64,000 nt of DNA. It comes from JBBRHQ01 sp963738305 (GTDB taxonomy: Bacteria; Actinomycetota; Thermoleophilia; Solirubrobacterales; 70-9). This document shows, piece after piece, positions 49,324-59,026 of this stretch. Every line of letters starts with the position of its first letter. Within the stretch, counting starts at the first letter, position 1. The stretch lies in contig CAVTVU010000001.1 in NCBI GenBank assembly GCA_963738305.1, forward strand, positions 248,001 through 312,000. The letters run 5' to 3'. The notes beneath the pieces are model-generated. The model worked only from the letters and a program-made list of their open reading frames with translations. It was not told where the DNA came from and did no database searches. Both the position numbers and the translations under genes were made by a program.

Positions 49324-50640
49324 ATGCGCCGGATCGGCGCGACGATATTGGCGGCGGTTTCGTGTCTGGTCCTTTCGGCGTGCGCAGTCTGGACGGATCC
49401 TGCTTCGAACGTCGGTGCGCTGACCGCGACGCTGAACGCCCAGGGGCGCACCAACGACACGCCGGCGCACTACTACTTCCAGTACGCGACCCGGGAGGCG
49501 GACCTTGGTACCCCGCGCGGGCAGCAGACGCCGGAACGGGGGCCGATTCCTCCAAACGTTCCCGGCAACGGTGGCAACGTCGCGTTCCGCGAGCACATCG
49601 GCGGCCTGACCCCGGGAACCACGTACTACTACCGGGTCTGCGGCAGCGATGGGCAGATCCACCCTGCACTCTGCGCGCGGACGCAGCACTTCACGACGGC
49701 GTCGAGCCCGCAGTTCTCCCCGCACCTTTTCACTACCGGGACGCTCGCGGACATCACCTCGATCGGCTCGCGCCTCTACGTCGTCGGCGGCCCCTGCGCG
49801 AACCCACCGCCGCCCCCGGCGGCACCCTGCTCCTTCGTCGGCAGCCTTGCACTTGACGGAACGAAGAAGCACCTCGACGCACCCGACGGCGCGGCGGCAA
49901 TCACCCGGGGCCCGGACGGAGACCCATGGGCCGTCGGTGGTGGAAATGGATTGGATACCGGCGCCTGGCTCAACCACTACGACCTGAACCTCGGGACCTT
50001 GCCGGGAGGGGTGGACTTCGGTTTTACCTTCGCGACCGAGGTTGCGGCCGCGGACGGGGCGCTGTGGGTGATCCTGACTCGGGGGACCGTCTCAGTCAGG
50101 GGCTATGCGACCGACGGATCGCCATGCTGCGCGAGTTATGACTTCGACGATCTCGACCCGTCCACCGGAGCGGGGGGAGGGTCGAGAATCGCCACGGGCC
50201 CGGATGGGGCGCTGTGGGTGACCACTCAGAACGCCATCTGGCGACTCACGACCGACGGTCAGTCGGCGACCGAGTTTCCGCTGGCCGTGGGCACCGGGGC
50301 GCACGCGATCGCCGCCGGGCCGGATGGCAGGCTCTGGTTCACCGCGCCGGGCAGGATCGGCCGCATGAACACCGCTGGGGAGGTCCGCTACTTCGCCGTC
50401 CCGAGCGAACGAGGGGACAACGCCACCGCCCAAGACATCACCGCAGGGCCCGACGGTGCGCTCTGGTTCCTAGAAGGCTCTGCCAACAAGCTGGGGCGGA
50501 TCACCACCGACGGAACGGTGACCGAATATCCAGTGCCGGTCGGGGGCCCGGTCCCCGATGGTGTCCGAGCCGGAATAACCGTGGGGCCCGACGGGGCGCT
50601 GTGGTTCACCGACGGCGCCTACGTCGTCCGCGCCGGCTGA
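49324..50640 (+). CDS. Lipoprotein with fibronectin-III-like and Vgb-type propeller repeats
   Basis: The lipobox is 'LVLSAC' with Cys20 as the modified residue. Residues about 25-125 form a fibronectin-III-like domain ('GGLTPGTTYYYRVCGSDG'); the remainder repeats 'IATGPDGALWVT', 'IAAGPDGRLWFTAPGRIGRM', 'ITAGPDGALWFLEG' and 'ITVGPDGALWFTDG', the virginiamycin-B-lyase-type propeller. Without checking the catalytic His pair, lyase activity cannot be claimed. Surface-anchored protein, convergent with the GntR gene. Confidence 0.72.
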   Translation: MRRIGATILAAVSCLVLSACAVWTDPASNVGALTATLNAQGRTNDTPAHYYFQYATREADLGTPRGQQTPERGPIPPNVPGNGGNVAFREHIGGLTPGTTYYYRVCGSDGQIHPALCARTQHFTTASSPQFSPHLFTTGTLADITSIGSRLYVVGGPCANPPPPPAAPCSFVGSLALDGTKKHLDAPDGAAAITRGPDGDPWAVGGGNGLDTGAWLNHYDLNLGTLPGGVDFGFTFATEVAAADGALWVILTRGTVSVRGYATDGSPCCASYDFDDLDPSTGAGGGSRIATGPDGALWVTTQNAIWRLTTDGQSATEFPLAVGTGAHAIAAGPDGRLWFTAPGRIGRMNTAGEVRYFAVPSERGDNATAQDITAGPDGALWFLEGSANKLGRITTDGTVTEYPVPVGGPVPDGVRAGITVGPDGALWFTDGAYVVRAG

Positions 50641-50660
50641 CCGACCGGACTAATCCGGGG

Positions 50661-51419
50661 CTAGCCCTCTGCGGAGGGATGGAAGCTGCGGATCACGTGC
50701 AGGTCGATCGAGCCCGGGGTGAAGACGCTGCTCGAGTACTGGATCGTCGCGCCCCCGGTCTCGTGGATCAGCTCGACCAGCTCCATCGCCGCGGTGACGC
50801 GGTCCACCCCGATCGCCTCGCCCAGGCGACTGCCCGGCTCGACCAACCTGGGACGGATCGTGGTCCGCGCGAAGGAGATCGAAGCCCCATTGTCGATCAG
50901 GACGTCCATCACCATCCTGCCCGCCTCGAGCGCCGCGCTCAGCTCCTTCAGCGGCCCAAGCTCGGCGCTCGGGTGGACGACGTCGCGCATGTAGGCGGCG
51001 ACCCTGCCGTCTGCGAGCAGCGTGCGGTTGACGAGAGTCGCCTTCACCTTGCGCCGCAGCCCGAGCGCCTCGGCCACGTAACCCGGTACCGGGGCCCGCT
51101 CGATCCGCAGGTCGCGGACGCTCAGCCGCTGGCCCCGGCGCCGGGTCGGCGATGCGTAGGACTCGAGCACCTCCAGCCCTTCGCTGAAGGCCGCGGGGGA
51201 CGCGACCCTTCCGACGAAGGTGCCGCTGCCCTGCCTGCGGACGATCTCGCCGTTTGACTCCAGCCGCTCCAGCGCCAGCCGCAGAGTCCCCCTGGAGACG
51301 CCGAGGCTCTCAGCGAGCTGCTTCTCGGGAGGCAGCCGATCCCCGGGCCGGGCGCGCCCCGGCGCGAGCCGATCGCGGAGCGCCGCTTCGGCGGTGTCGA
51401 CCAGCGAGAGCTCCAGCAT
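50661..51419 (-). CDS. GntR-family (HutC-type, UTRA domain) transcriptional regulator
   Basis: The N-terminal winged helix is 'RPGDRLPPEKQLAESLGVSR', continuing GTLRLALERLESNGEI (residues about 25-62); a UTRA ligand-binding domain of about 150 residues follows ('VNRTLLADGRVAAYMRDVVH', 'FARTTIRPRLVEP'). The ATG at 51419 is used; it lies 11 bases after the cyclohydrolase-like gene's stop. As the last gene of the methylamine/C1 operon it is the best local candidate to bind the TTTGTACCnnTTTGTC boxes. Ligand unknown (perhaps a methylated amine or gamma-glutamyl amide). Confidence 0.88.
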   Translation of the reverse strand: MLELSLVDTAEAALRDRLAPGRARPGDRLPPEKQLAESLGVSRGTLRLALERLESNGEIVRRQGSGTFVGRVASPAAFSEGLEVLESYASPTRRRGQRLSVRDLRIERAPVPGYVAEALGLRRKVKATLVNRTLLADGRVAAYMRDVVHPSAELGPLKELSAALEAGRMVMDVLIDNGASISFARTTIRPRLVEPGSRLGEAIGVDRVTAAMELVELIHETGGATIQYSSSVFTPGSIDLHVIRSFHPSAEG

Positions 51420-51429
51420 CTGGAGGCCT

Positions 51430-51924
51430 CTACCCGCCAGCCCGGTTCGCGGCGAGAAGGGCCGCAGCACCGGCAGCGGCCGCGTCGGCGAGCCGGCCGG
51501 CGACCACAGCGTCCGGCGAGAAGGGCCATTCCCCGGCGGCGGCGACCTCGCCGGCCAGCCGCGACAGCTCCGCGGCGGACTCCTCCACCTCCCGCGGCGG
51601 CCCGCTGGCCCGCTCCAGCGCGGCCTGACGCTCGGGCCCGCCGCCCGCGGCCACGACCTCCGAGTAGGCGGCGACGTCCTGGTCGGCGACCTCGGGCAGC
51701 CGCCGGCGGAGCTGCCCGGCGCGCTCGGCGATCTCCCGCATCCGCCGCTCCTCGCCGCCGCCCTCGCGCGCGTTCCGCGCCGCGGCAAGCTCCGCGGTCA
51801 GCTCGACCAGGGAGGCCGCGACCGCGCCGGTCAGCGCGCAGGCGACCCCCGCAGCGCGCCCGTCCTCGGTGGCTGCGAGGCCCGCGAGAAGGTCGGCGAC
51901 GGGGCTGGAGGCCAGGTCGGTCAT
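51430..51924 (-). CDS. fchA: Cyclodeaminase/methenyl-THF cyclohydrolase family protein (FchA-like)
   Basis: A 164-residue all-helical FTCD_C-type protein ('VADLLAGLAATEDGRAAGVA', 'EVADQDVAAYSEVVAAGGG'). Relatives either release ammonia from formimino-THF or hydrolyse 5,10-methenyl-THF; next to formate-THF ligase the second role is expected. The family's N-terminal 'GGGS' motif is degenerate here (ATEDGRAAG), which weakens activity claims. It starts three bases after fhs ends. Confidence 0.75.
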   Translation of the reverse strand: MTDLASSPVADLLAGLAATEDGRAAGVACALTGAVAASLVELTAELAAARNAREGGGEERRMREIAERAGQLRRRLPEVADQDVAAYSEVVAAGGGPERQAALERASGPPREVEESAAELSRLAGEVAAAGEWPFSPDAVVAGRLADAAAAGAAALLAANRAGG

Positions 51925-51927
51925 CGC

Positions 51928-53602
51928 TCAGAACAGCCCGACGGTGCGCCCCTCGGCGTCGACGTCGACGTCGAAGGCGGCCGGGCTGCGCCCCAGCCCC
52001 GGCATCTGCTGGATCGCCCCGCAGAGCGGCACCAGCCAGCCGGCGCCGGTGTAGGCGCGCACGTCGCGGACCGGCAGCTGGAACCCGGTCGGCGCGCCGA
52101 GCAGCTCGGGCTCGGCGGAGAGCGAGAGCGGCGTCTTCGCCATGCAGACGGGCAGCCCGGACAGGCCCTCGTCGGCGAACTGGGCGATCTTCCGTCTCGG
52201 CCTCCATGTAGTAGACGACCTCCGAAGCGCCGTAGACGCGACTGCGCGACCGTCTCGATCTTCTCCTTGATCGAGTCGCCGTCTTCGTAGAGGCAGGCGG
52301 AACTCGTTCGGCTCGTCGGCCGCGGCGACCACTGCCTCGGCGAACTCGGCGACCCCCTTGCCGCCCTCGGCGAAGCCGTCGCTGACCGCGGCGGCGAACG
52401 CGCCGCCCTCCTCGGCCAGGCGCTTCACCAGCTCCACCTCCTCGTCGGTGTCCTCGGGGCGGCGGTTGACCGCGACGACCGCCGGCACCCCGAACTCGGC
52501 GACGATCCCGAGGTGGCGGTGGAGGTTCGCCATCCCGGCCTCGATCGCCTCCATGCCTCCCGCCCCGTCGCCGGCTCTCGTCGGCGCCCCCGTGGTGCTT
52601 CAGCGCCCGCACGGTGGCGACGAGGACGACGGCGCTGGGGGCGATCCCGCCGGCCCGGCAGACGATGTCGAAGAACTTCTCCATCCCCATGTCGGAGCCG
52701 AATCCCGACTCGGTGATCACGTAGTCGCCCAGCTTCAGCCCGAGCAGGTCGGCGATCAGCGAGGAGTTGCCGTGGGCGATGTTGGCGAAGGGACCGGCGT
52801 GCATCAGGCAGGGCTGGCCCTCCAGCGTCTGGATCAGGTTCGGCTTGATCGCGTCCTTGAGCAGGACCGCCATCGCCCCGGCGGCCCCGAGGTCCTCGGC
52901 CGTCACCGGCTCGCCGTCGCGGGAGTAGGCGGCGGTGATCTTGCCGAGCCGCCGCCGCAGGTCCTGGAGGTCGCGGGCGACGGCGAGCACGGCCATCACC
53001 TCCGAGGCCGCGGTGATGTCGAAGCCGGACTCGCGCGGGTAGCCGTTGGCCGGCCCGCCGAGCCCGAGCGCGACCTGGCGCAGCGCCCGGTCGTTCATGT
53101 CCACGGCGCGCTTCCAGGTGACCCGCAGGGCGTCGATGTGGTGAGGGTTGCCGTGCAGCATCGAGGCGTCCAGCAGCGCCGCCAGCAGGTTGTTGGCGGC
53201 GCCGATCGCGTGGATGTCGCCGGTGAAGTGGAGGTTGAGGTCCTCCATCGGCACCACCTGGGCGAAGCCGCCGCCGGCGGCCCCGCCCTTGATCCCGAAC
53301 ACCGGCCCCAGCGAGGGCTCGCGCAGGCAGAGGACGGGGTTGCGGCCGATATAGCCCATGCCCTCGGTCAGCGCCACCGAGGTCGTCGTCTTCCCCTCCC
53401 CCGCCTTGGTCGGGGTCATCCCGGCGACGCAGACGAGCTTCGCGTCGGGCCGATCGGAGAGGCGCTCGATCGCATCCAGGGAGATCTTCGCCTTGAACCG
53501 CCCGTAGGGCTCGATCTCCTCGGGCTCGAGGCCGAGCCGGCTCCCGATCCCCTCGATCGGCTCCAGCTCCGCTTCCTGTGCGATCTCCAGGCTGCTCTTC
53601 AT
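51928..53602 (-). CDS. fhs: Formate-tetrahydrofolate ligase (frameshifted)
   Basis: Couples formate, ATP and THF to 10-formyl-THF, or runs in reverse to release formate and gain ATP during C1 oxidation. Nucleotide loop 'TPTKAGEGKTTTSVALTEGM', 'REPSLGPVFGIKGGAAGGG', 'HFTGDIHAIGAANNLLAALL' and 'GFDITAASEVMAVLAVARDL' are intact in the first 330 residues. Frame changes near 52575, 52300, 52245 and 52195 interrupt the rest, whose pieces ('FGVPAVVAVNRRPEDTDEEV', 'DVRAYTGAGWLVPLCGAI') are conserved. About 558 codons, normal length. Confidence 0.92.
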
Positions 53603-53626
53603 CTGCTCGTTCTCCTCAGCTCGACG

Positions 53627-54870
53627 TCAGTGGGAGACCGCCGCCGCCCCCAGCTCGGAGACGAGGCGGTCGCGATAGAAGCGCTCGAGCGCGAACGGCT
53701 CGATCAGCTCGGGCGGGCGTCCCGGTCGTCGACCTGCTCGGCCAGCGTCTTGCCGACGATCGGCGCCGCCTTGAACCCGTAGGTGCCCCAGCCGGCGCTG
53801 AGGAGGAAGCCCTCGACCTCGGTGGCGCCGAGGATCGGGCTGTAGTCGGGGCTGATGTCGCAGAGCCCGGCCCAGCTGCGCAGGATCCGGGCCCGCTCGA
53901 GCTGCGGGAAGAGCTCGAGCGCGTGGCGCGAGGACTCCTGGAGGAAGTTGAGGGTCCCCTGCTGGCGGTAGGTGGTCCAGGGCTCGATCTCGGCCCCGAT
54001 CAGGAACTCGCCGCGATCGGTCTGCGAGATGTAGACGTGCATCTGCGAGGAGACGATGACCACGTCGAGCAGCGGCTTCAGCGGCTCGGTGACGAAGGCC
54101 TGGAGGATGTGGGTGGTGATCGGCAGCTCGATCCCGGCCATCGCCGCGGTGGTCGAGCTCCAGCCGGCGGTGGCGCTGATCACCGTCCCGGCGGAGATGC
54201 GTCGGCCGTCGGCGAGCCGCACGCCCGTCGCCCGCCCACCGAGCGGTTGCCGTTGCCGTTGCCCGACAGCTCGACCCCGGCGACCTCGGTGTAGGGGTGG
54301 ATCTCGGCGCCGGCGGCGTCGGCGGCGCGGGCCAGCCCCAGACCACGGCGTCGTGGCGGATGATCCCGCCGGGCGGGTGGTAGAGCGCGCCCATCACCGG
54401 ATAGACGGCGTCGGGCTCGAGGGACATCGCCGGCGCGAGCTGCCGCGATCTCCTCGGGGCCGATCACCCTGGAGTCGATCCCGGCGAGGCGGTTGACCTC
54501 GGCCCGCTCGTTCATCACGAACATCGCCCGGTCGGTGTGGGCGAGCGTCAGGTGCCCCTGCTGGGAGAACAGCAGGTTGAAGTCGAGCTCGGCGCCGAGG
54601 CCCTCGTAGAGCTTCACCGAGGCGTCGTAGAAGCGCGCGCCCTCGGGCGTCTTGTAGTTGGAGCGCAGGATCGTCGTGTTGCGCCCCGCGGCGCCGGAGC
54701 CGATGTAGGACTTCTCGAGGACGCAGACGTCGGTGATCCCGTGATCGCGGGCGAGGTAGTAGGCGATCGCGAGCCCGTGCGAGCCGCCGCCGATGATCAC
54801 CACGTCGTAGCGGTCGCGGAGCTCGCCGCGGGGGCCGCCACATGCGGCGCTTGCGGAAGATCTCACGCAC
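53627..54870 (-). CDS. soxB: Sarcosine oxidase / N-methylglutamate dehydrogenase beta-type subunit (frameshifted)
   Basis: FAD-containing catalytic subunit: 'YDVVIIGGGSHGLAIAYYLA', 'LEKSYIGSGAAGRNTTILRS', 'SQTDRGEFLIGAEIEPWTTY' and the C-terminal 'GWGTYGFKAAPIVGKTLAEQ'. The start is placed at the GTG at 54870 ('VREIFRKRRMWRP'), overlapping the gamma gene. Frame changes near 54840, 54435, 54345, 54235 and 53720. In the mgd nomenclature this is MgdA. It oxidises the N-methyl group, releasing the carbon to THF. Confidence 0.85.
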
Positions 54871-55607
54871 CGGCGCGCACCCCCTGCGCGAAGACGCCCC
54901 TCGAGGGCCTCGGCGCCGACCGCCGCGCCGCCGAGGTGCTCGGCCGCGTCGACGAAGACCGTCCAGACGTAGGAGGCATAGCCGGCGCCGAACAGGTGCA
55001 GGAAACGGTCGCCTTCGGTGCGCAGGACCATCGCCGGGGTGCGCGCGACCGAGACCGGCGCGAAGGCGCCCTCGCCGAAGCGCTCCGGCCGCAGGTCGAG
55101 CGCGGTCGCCCGGGCGAACGCCTCCCGCGCCAGCGGCCCGACCACGGCGTTGGAGCCGAGCGCCGCGGTCAGCTCGACACCCAGCCGAAGCCGCCGGCAT
55201 CCGCGGCGGCCGACTCGAGCTCGTCGCGGAGCCGACCGGTCGCCTCGGGAGGCGTCAGGGCCAGGACCTTCTCGCTGCTCACCGGACACCACCAGACGCC
55301 GTCCTGGCGCACCGCCCGGCCGGGCTCGAGCACGCCGCCGCCGGTCAGCCCGGAGACGATCGAGGCGACGCCGCTGCGGGTCGCCCTGGAGCTCGAGCTT
55401 GCCGATGTGGGAGAGGTCGGCGACCCCGACCGCGTCGCGGCAGGCCGCGGCGTCCCCGGCTCCGTAGCCGGCGACCACCCTCCACCCGGCGCGCTCGGCG
55501 AAGCTGGCGCCGGCGCCGCGGTGGACCCACTCGATCGGGCTGCGCGCGGGCGGCGCCTCGCCGCCGTCGTTGCGCGCCGCGTCCGGGGCGAGGAACTCGA
55601 AGCTCAT
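54863..55607 (-). CDS. soxG: Sarcosine oxidase / N-methylglutamate dehydrogenase gamma-type subunit (frameshifted)
   Basis: A GcvT-like small subunit: 'MSFEFLAPDAARNDGG', 'RDAVGVADLSHIGKLELQGD', 'ALGSNAVVGPLAREAFARAT' and 'FLHLFGAGYASYVWTVFVDA'. About 247 codons. Frame changes near 55385, 55200 and 54895. Its ATG overlaps the alpha-subunit stop. Corresponds to MgdD. Supports assembly and THF handling in the heterotetramer. Confidence 0.8.
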
Positions 55608-58517
55608 CCCCGCAGCCGCTCCTGGTCGGGGTCGTAGAAGGGCGCCGTCTGTACCTCGGCGCTGATCCGGCGTCCATCGTCGGCGAAGGTGAGGGCGGCG
55701 CCGTCGGTGGCGAGGTCGGCCGGCACCCAGGCCATCCCGATCGAGCGCCGGAGCTTGGGCGAGAAGCGCGACGAGGTCACCCGCCCGACCGGGCGGCCGT
55801 CGAGCACCACCGCCGCGCCCTCGGTCGGCACCGCACCGTTGGCGATGGTGAAGCCGACCAGCTTGCTGCGCTCGCCGCGCTCGGAGACGGCCTCCAGCGC
55901 CCAGCGGCCGATGAAGTCCTCCTCCTTGTCGAACTTGACGATCCAGGGCATCGCCGCCTCCAGCGGGTTCGACTCGGCGTCGGTGTCCTGGCCGACGAGG
56001 ATGTGGAGCTTCTGCAGCCGCAGCACCCGCTGCGGTTCGAGGCCGAAGGGGCGGATCGCGTGCCCCTCGCCGGCCGCCAGCAGCGCGTCCCAGAGGTGCT
56101 CGGCCAGCGATGCCCGGGCAGTGGAGCTCGTATCCGAGCTCGCCGACGAAGCCGATCCGCAGCAGCAGGCAGGGCACGCCGGCGACGTGGGCGCGCTTGC
56201 CGTCGAGGTAGGCGAACGACTCGTTCGAGCAGTCGAGCTCGGTCAGCCCGGAGAGGATCTCGCGCGAGCGCGGTCCGGCCAGGTTGAAGGCCGAGAGCCC
56301 CTGGCTGACGTCGGTCAGCTGGACCTCCATCCCCCACTCCGCGAGCCACCAGGCGAACCAGCTCTCGACCGCGTCGGCGCCACTCGAGGTGGTGGTCACG
56401 TAGTAGCGTGTCCTCGTCGAGCCGGCAGATCGTCCCGTCGTCGGTGATCCGGCCCGCGTCGTCGCCGAGCACCCCGTAGCGGATCCGCCCCGGCTTCAGG
56501 TTGTCGAAGCGGTTCGGGTAGAGCCGGTTCAGGAAGGCGCCGGCCTCCGGGCCCGCTGACGATCAGCTTGCCGAGGGTCGAGACGTCGATCAGGCCGGCC
56601 CCGTCGTGCACCGCCATCGTCTCGCCCTCCGGGATCGCCGTAGTCGTAGGGCCGCCTCCAGTCGCCCGGCCCAGAGCACGTTGCCGCCCAGCTCGCGGTG
56701 GCGTCCGTGGACGGCCGAGCGCTTGGCCGGCTCGAACGGGCGTCCCGCGAGCGCCCCCATCGGCACCGTCGACCACGGCGGGCGGGCCGTGGTCAGCCCG
56801 ACCTCGGCCTCCGGCGGCCCCGGTGTGGTCGGACATCTGCCGGATCGAGGCGAGCTGGCACATCCGCCCCTGGCACGGCCCCATCGTCACGGTCGTGTAG
56901 CGCTTCAGCAGCTCGAGCGAGTCGAAGCCCTCGTCGATCGCGTAGTCGATGTCCTTGCTGGTGACGTCCTCGCAGAGGCAGGCGAAGCACTTTCCGATGC
57001 GGCCGCGCGCCCCGGTCGCCGCGCGCGGCCGGGCTCTGATCGGTCGCGGCGCCGGTCTCGAGGGTCGCCAGCGCCTCGCGCTCGTCCTCGAGCCGCCGGC
57101 GCGCGTCCTCGTCGCCCGAGCCCGAGCCCGAGCGCCGCCTCGGCGCCGGCGATCGCTCCCGAGGCCAGCGCGCGCTCCGGTGCGAGCGTGCCCGGCGACC
57201 GCGCCCGCCGCGTCGATCCCGGCGGGCGGGTCCTCGGGCAGGTAGGAGCCGCTCGGCGCGTCCCAGCGCGCCTTCGCTCCCGCCTGGAGCAGCAGCGAGG
57301 TCGCCGGCACCGTGCCGCCGGAGACCGCGATCAGATCGCAGTTCAGCCCGCGCTCGCTGTCGGGGACCGACCGCCCTCCTGCGTCGAGCGTCGGCGAGCA
57401 CGGCGCCCTTGACCCGCCGGCGCCCGAGAGCGCGGGCGACCGTGCGCCCCGCAGATGCGGGATCCCCGCCTCCTCGAGGTCGCGCGAGCAGGGCCTCGTC
57501 GGCGCCGGCCGGGGCGGGCATCGGCGACGGCGGCGATCTCGACGCCGGCGCTCGTGGAGGGCCAGCGCCGCGGCGAGCCCGCGGTCGCCGATCGTCGCGA
57601 TCACCGCGCTGTGCTCCCCGGCCGCACCCCGTAGAGGCAGGCGAGGCGCTCGGCGCCGGAGCAGAGCATCACCCCGGGCAGGTCGTTGCCCTCGAACATC
57701 AGCGGCTGCTCGATCGAGCCGGTGGCCGCGACGTGGCGCTCGGCGCGGATCTGGTGCAGGGTGCTGCCGCACCAGACCGGGACGATCCCGTCGAAGAAGC
57801 CGAGCGCGGCGGCCGGCGCCAGCACCTCGACGCCGGGCCTCGGCGACCCGCTCCCGAAGGGCGGCGGCCGCCTTCGCGTCGTCGGGGCCGGCGAGCGCGG
57901 TGCCGCCCGAGCTCGGGGCCGTCGTCGACCAGGACCACGTCGGCGCCCAGCTCCGCGGCGCGCAGGCGCCGCGGCCATCCCGGCCAGGCCGCCGCCGATC
58001 ACCAGCACGTCGGCGTGGCGGCGGCGGTACTCGGTCCGCCACTCCCGCTCCGCCTGGCGCCGCCGCAGCCGGCCCGAGCCCGGCGGCGTGCCGCGGAGAC
58101 CTCTCATACAGCGGCCACAGGCGCCGCGGCCGGATGAAGGTCTTGTAGTAGAAGCCCGGCGGGCGTCAGCCGGGTGCCGAAGAGGTCGGTGGCGCGCATC
58201 GCGTCGAAGTCCAGAGACGGGCTCGCGTTCATGTGGGTGACCTCCATCCCCTCGCGCACCGGCTCGGTGCAGGCCCGCACTCCCGGCCAGCCGTCGACCT
58301 CGACCAGGCAGTTGGGGCACTGGCCGGCGCAGCAGAGCAGCCCGCGCGGGCGGTGGTACTTGAAGCTGCGCGAGATCACCCGCCGGCCCGAGGCGTGCAG
58401 CGCGGAGCCGATCGTGTCCCCCTCGAAGGCGCTCGACCGGCTTGCCGTCGAAGCTGAATCGACTGGCTTGCTGCGGTCGATCCGCTCGCCGGGACGAGGA
58501 GGGAGGCGCTCGCTCAC
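55604..58517 (-). CDS. soxA: Sarcosine oxidase / N-methylglutamate dehydrogenase alpha-type subunit (many frameshifts)
   Basis: About 971 codons, the usual size. In order: a ferredoxin-like N-terminal domain ('SRSFKYHRPRGLLCCAGQCP'), a Rossmann domain ('ADVLVIGGGLAGMA'), a Cys-rich module ('GKCFACLCEDVTSKDIDYAI', 'TTVTMGPCQGRMCQL') and a C-terminal GcvT/THF-binding part ('VHDGAGLIDVSTLGKLIVSG', 'WIVKFDKEEDFIGRWALEAV', 'TAPFYDPDQERLRG'). GTG start at 58517 overlaps the delta stop. More than ten single-base frame changes between 58460 and 56100. Corresponds to MgdC; the THF domain receives the methyl carbon. Confidence 0.85.
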
Positions 58518-58829
58518 GTGCCGATCCCCGGCGCCTCCTCCTTTGGCCCCGTGCGCAGTTGCCCCCGCGCCACCGCCCTCGCCGGGCAGGCCGACCCAGC
58601 GGACCTCGTTGGTGGTGGTGTCGCGCTCGGCCAAGAACCAGGCGCGGCAGCCGGAGCGGTGATTCCACCACTCGCGCTGCACGCCGGCGACGTTGCGGCG
58701 GAAGTAGTTGTAGGCGCCCAGCTCGCGCTCGCTGGGCTTGCTGGTCGGACGCGGGACGACCTCGCCCCCGAACGCGAAGTCGGTGACCTCGCGCTCGCCG
58801 CAATTCGGACAGGTGAGCAGAAACGACAT
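58514..58829 (-). CDS. soxD: Sarcosine oxidase / N-methylglutamate dehydrogenase delta-type subunit (one frameshift)
   Basis: Small zinc subunit: 'LLTCPNCGEREVTDFAFGGE' with C7 and C10, then 'REWWNHRSGCRAWFLAERDT' with the His and Cys ligands. The ATG at 58829 is used. The C-terminus reads through to the alpha gene unless one base is adjusted near 58545, after which it ends 'PKEEAPGIGT' with a TGA overlapping the alpha GTG (GTGA). First gene of the leftward operon D-A-G-B-fhs-fchA-gntR. Corresponds to MgdB. Confidence 0.85.
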
Positions 58830-58855
58830 CGATAGGGCTCTCATCGCCTACACTA

Positions 58856-58871
58856 GACAAATTGGTACAAA
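58856..58871 (-). promoter_or_regulatory. Operator-like box in the divergent methylamine control region
   Basis: Minus strand TTTGTACCAATTTGTC, 27 bases before the delta-subunit start; differs from the box at 36388-36403 by only two central bases. The following TAG resembles a HutC/GntR half-site (TTGTCTAG). Confidence 0.55.
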
Positions 58872-58936
58872 GTCGCAACGCCGCCACCGTCTCGAAGGGC
58901 CGAAAGCGGGCAGGAGGCCGCACGCACAAGAGGCCC

Positions 58937-58959
58937 AACCTATGTTCACGGCCAACATA
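58937..58959. promoter_or_regulatory. Perfect 8-bp inverted repeat in the same control region
   Basis: CCTATGTT (58937-58944), 7-base spacer, AACATAGG (58952-58959), 68 bases before the second ligase gene. Likely a second operator serving the rightward operon, or a leader hairpin. Confidence 0.45.
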
Positions 58960-59026
58960 GGAGCCCTGGAAATGCTGGCTCGGCGATCCATTGCCACCCG
59001 ATGAGGTATGTGAGATACATCCAGCC

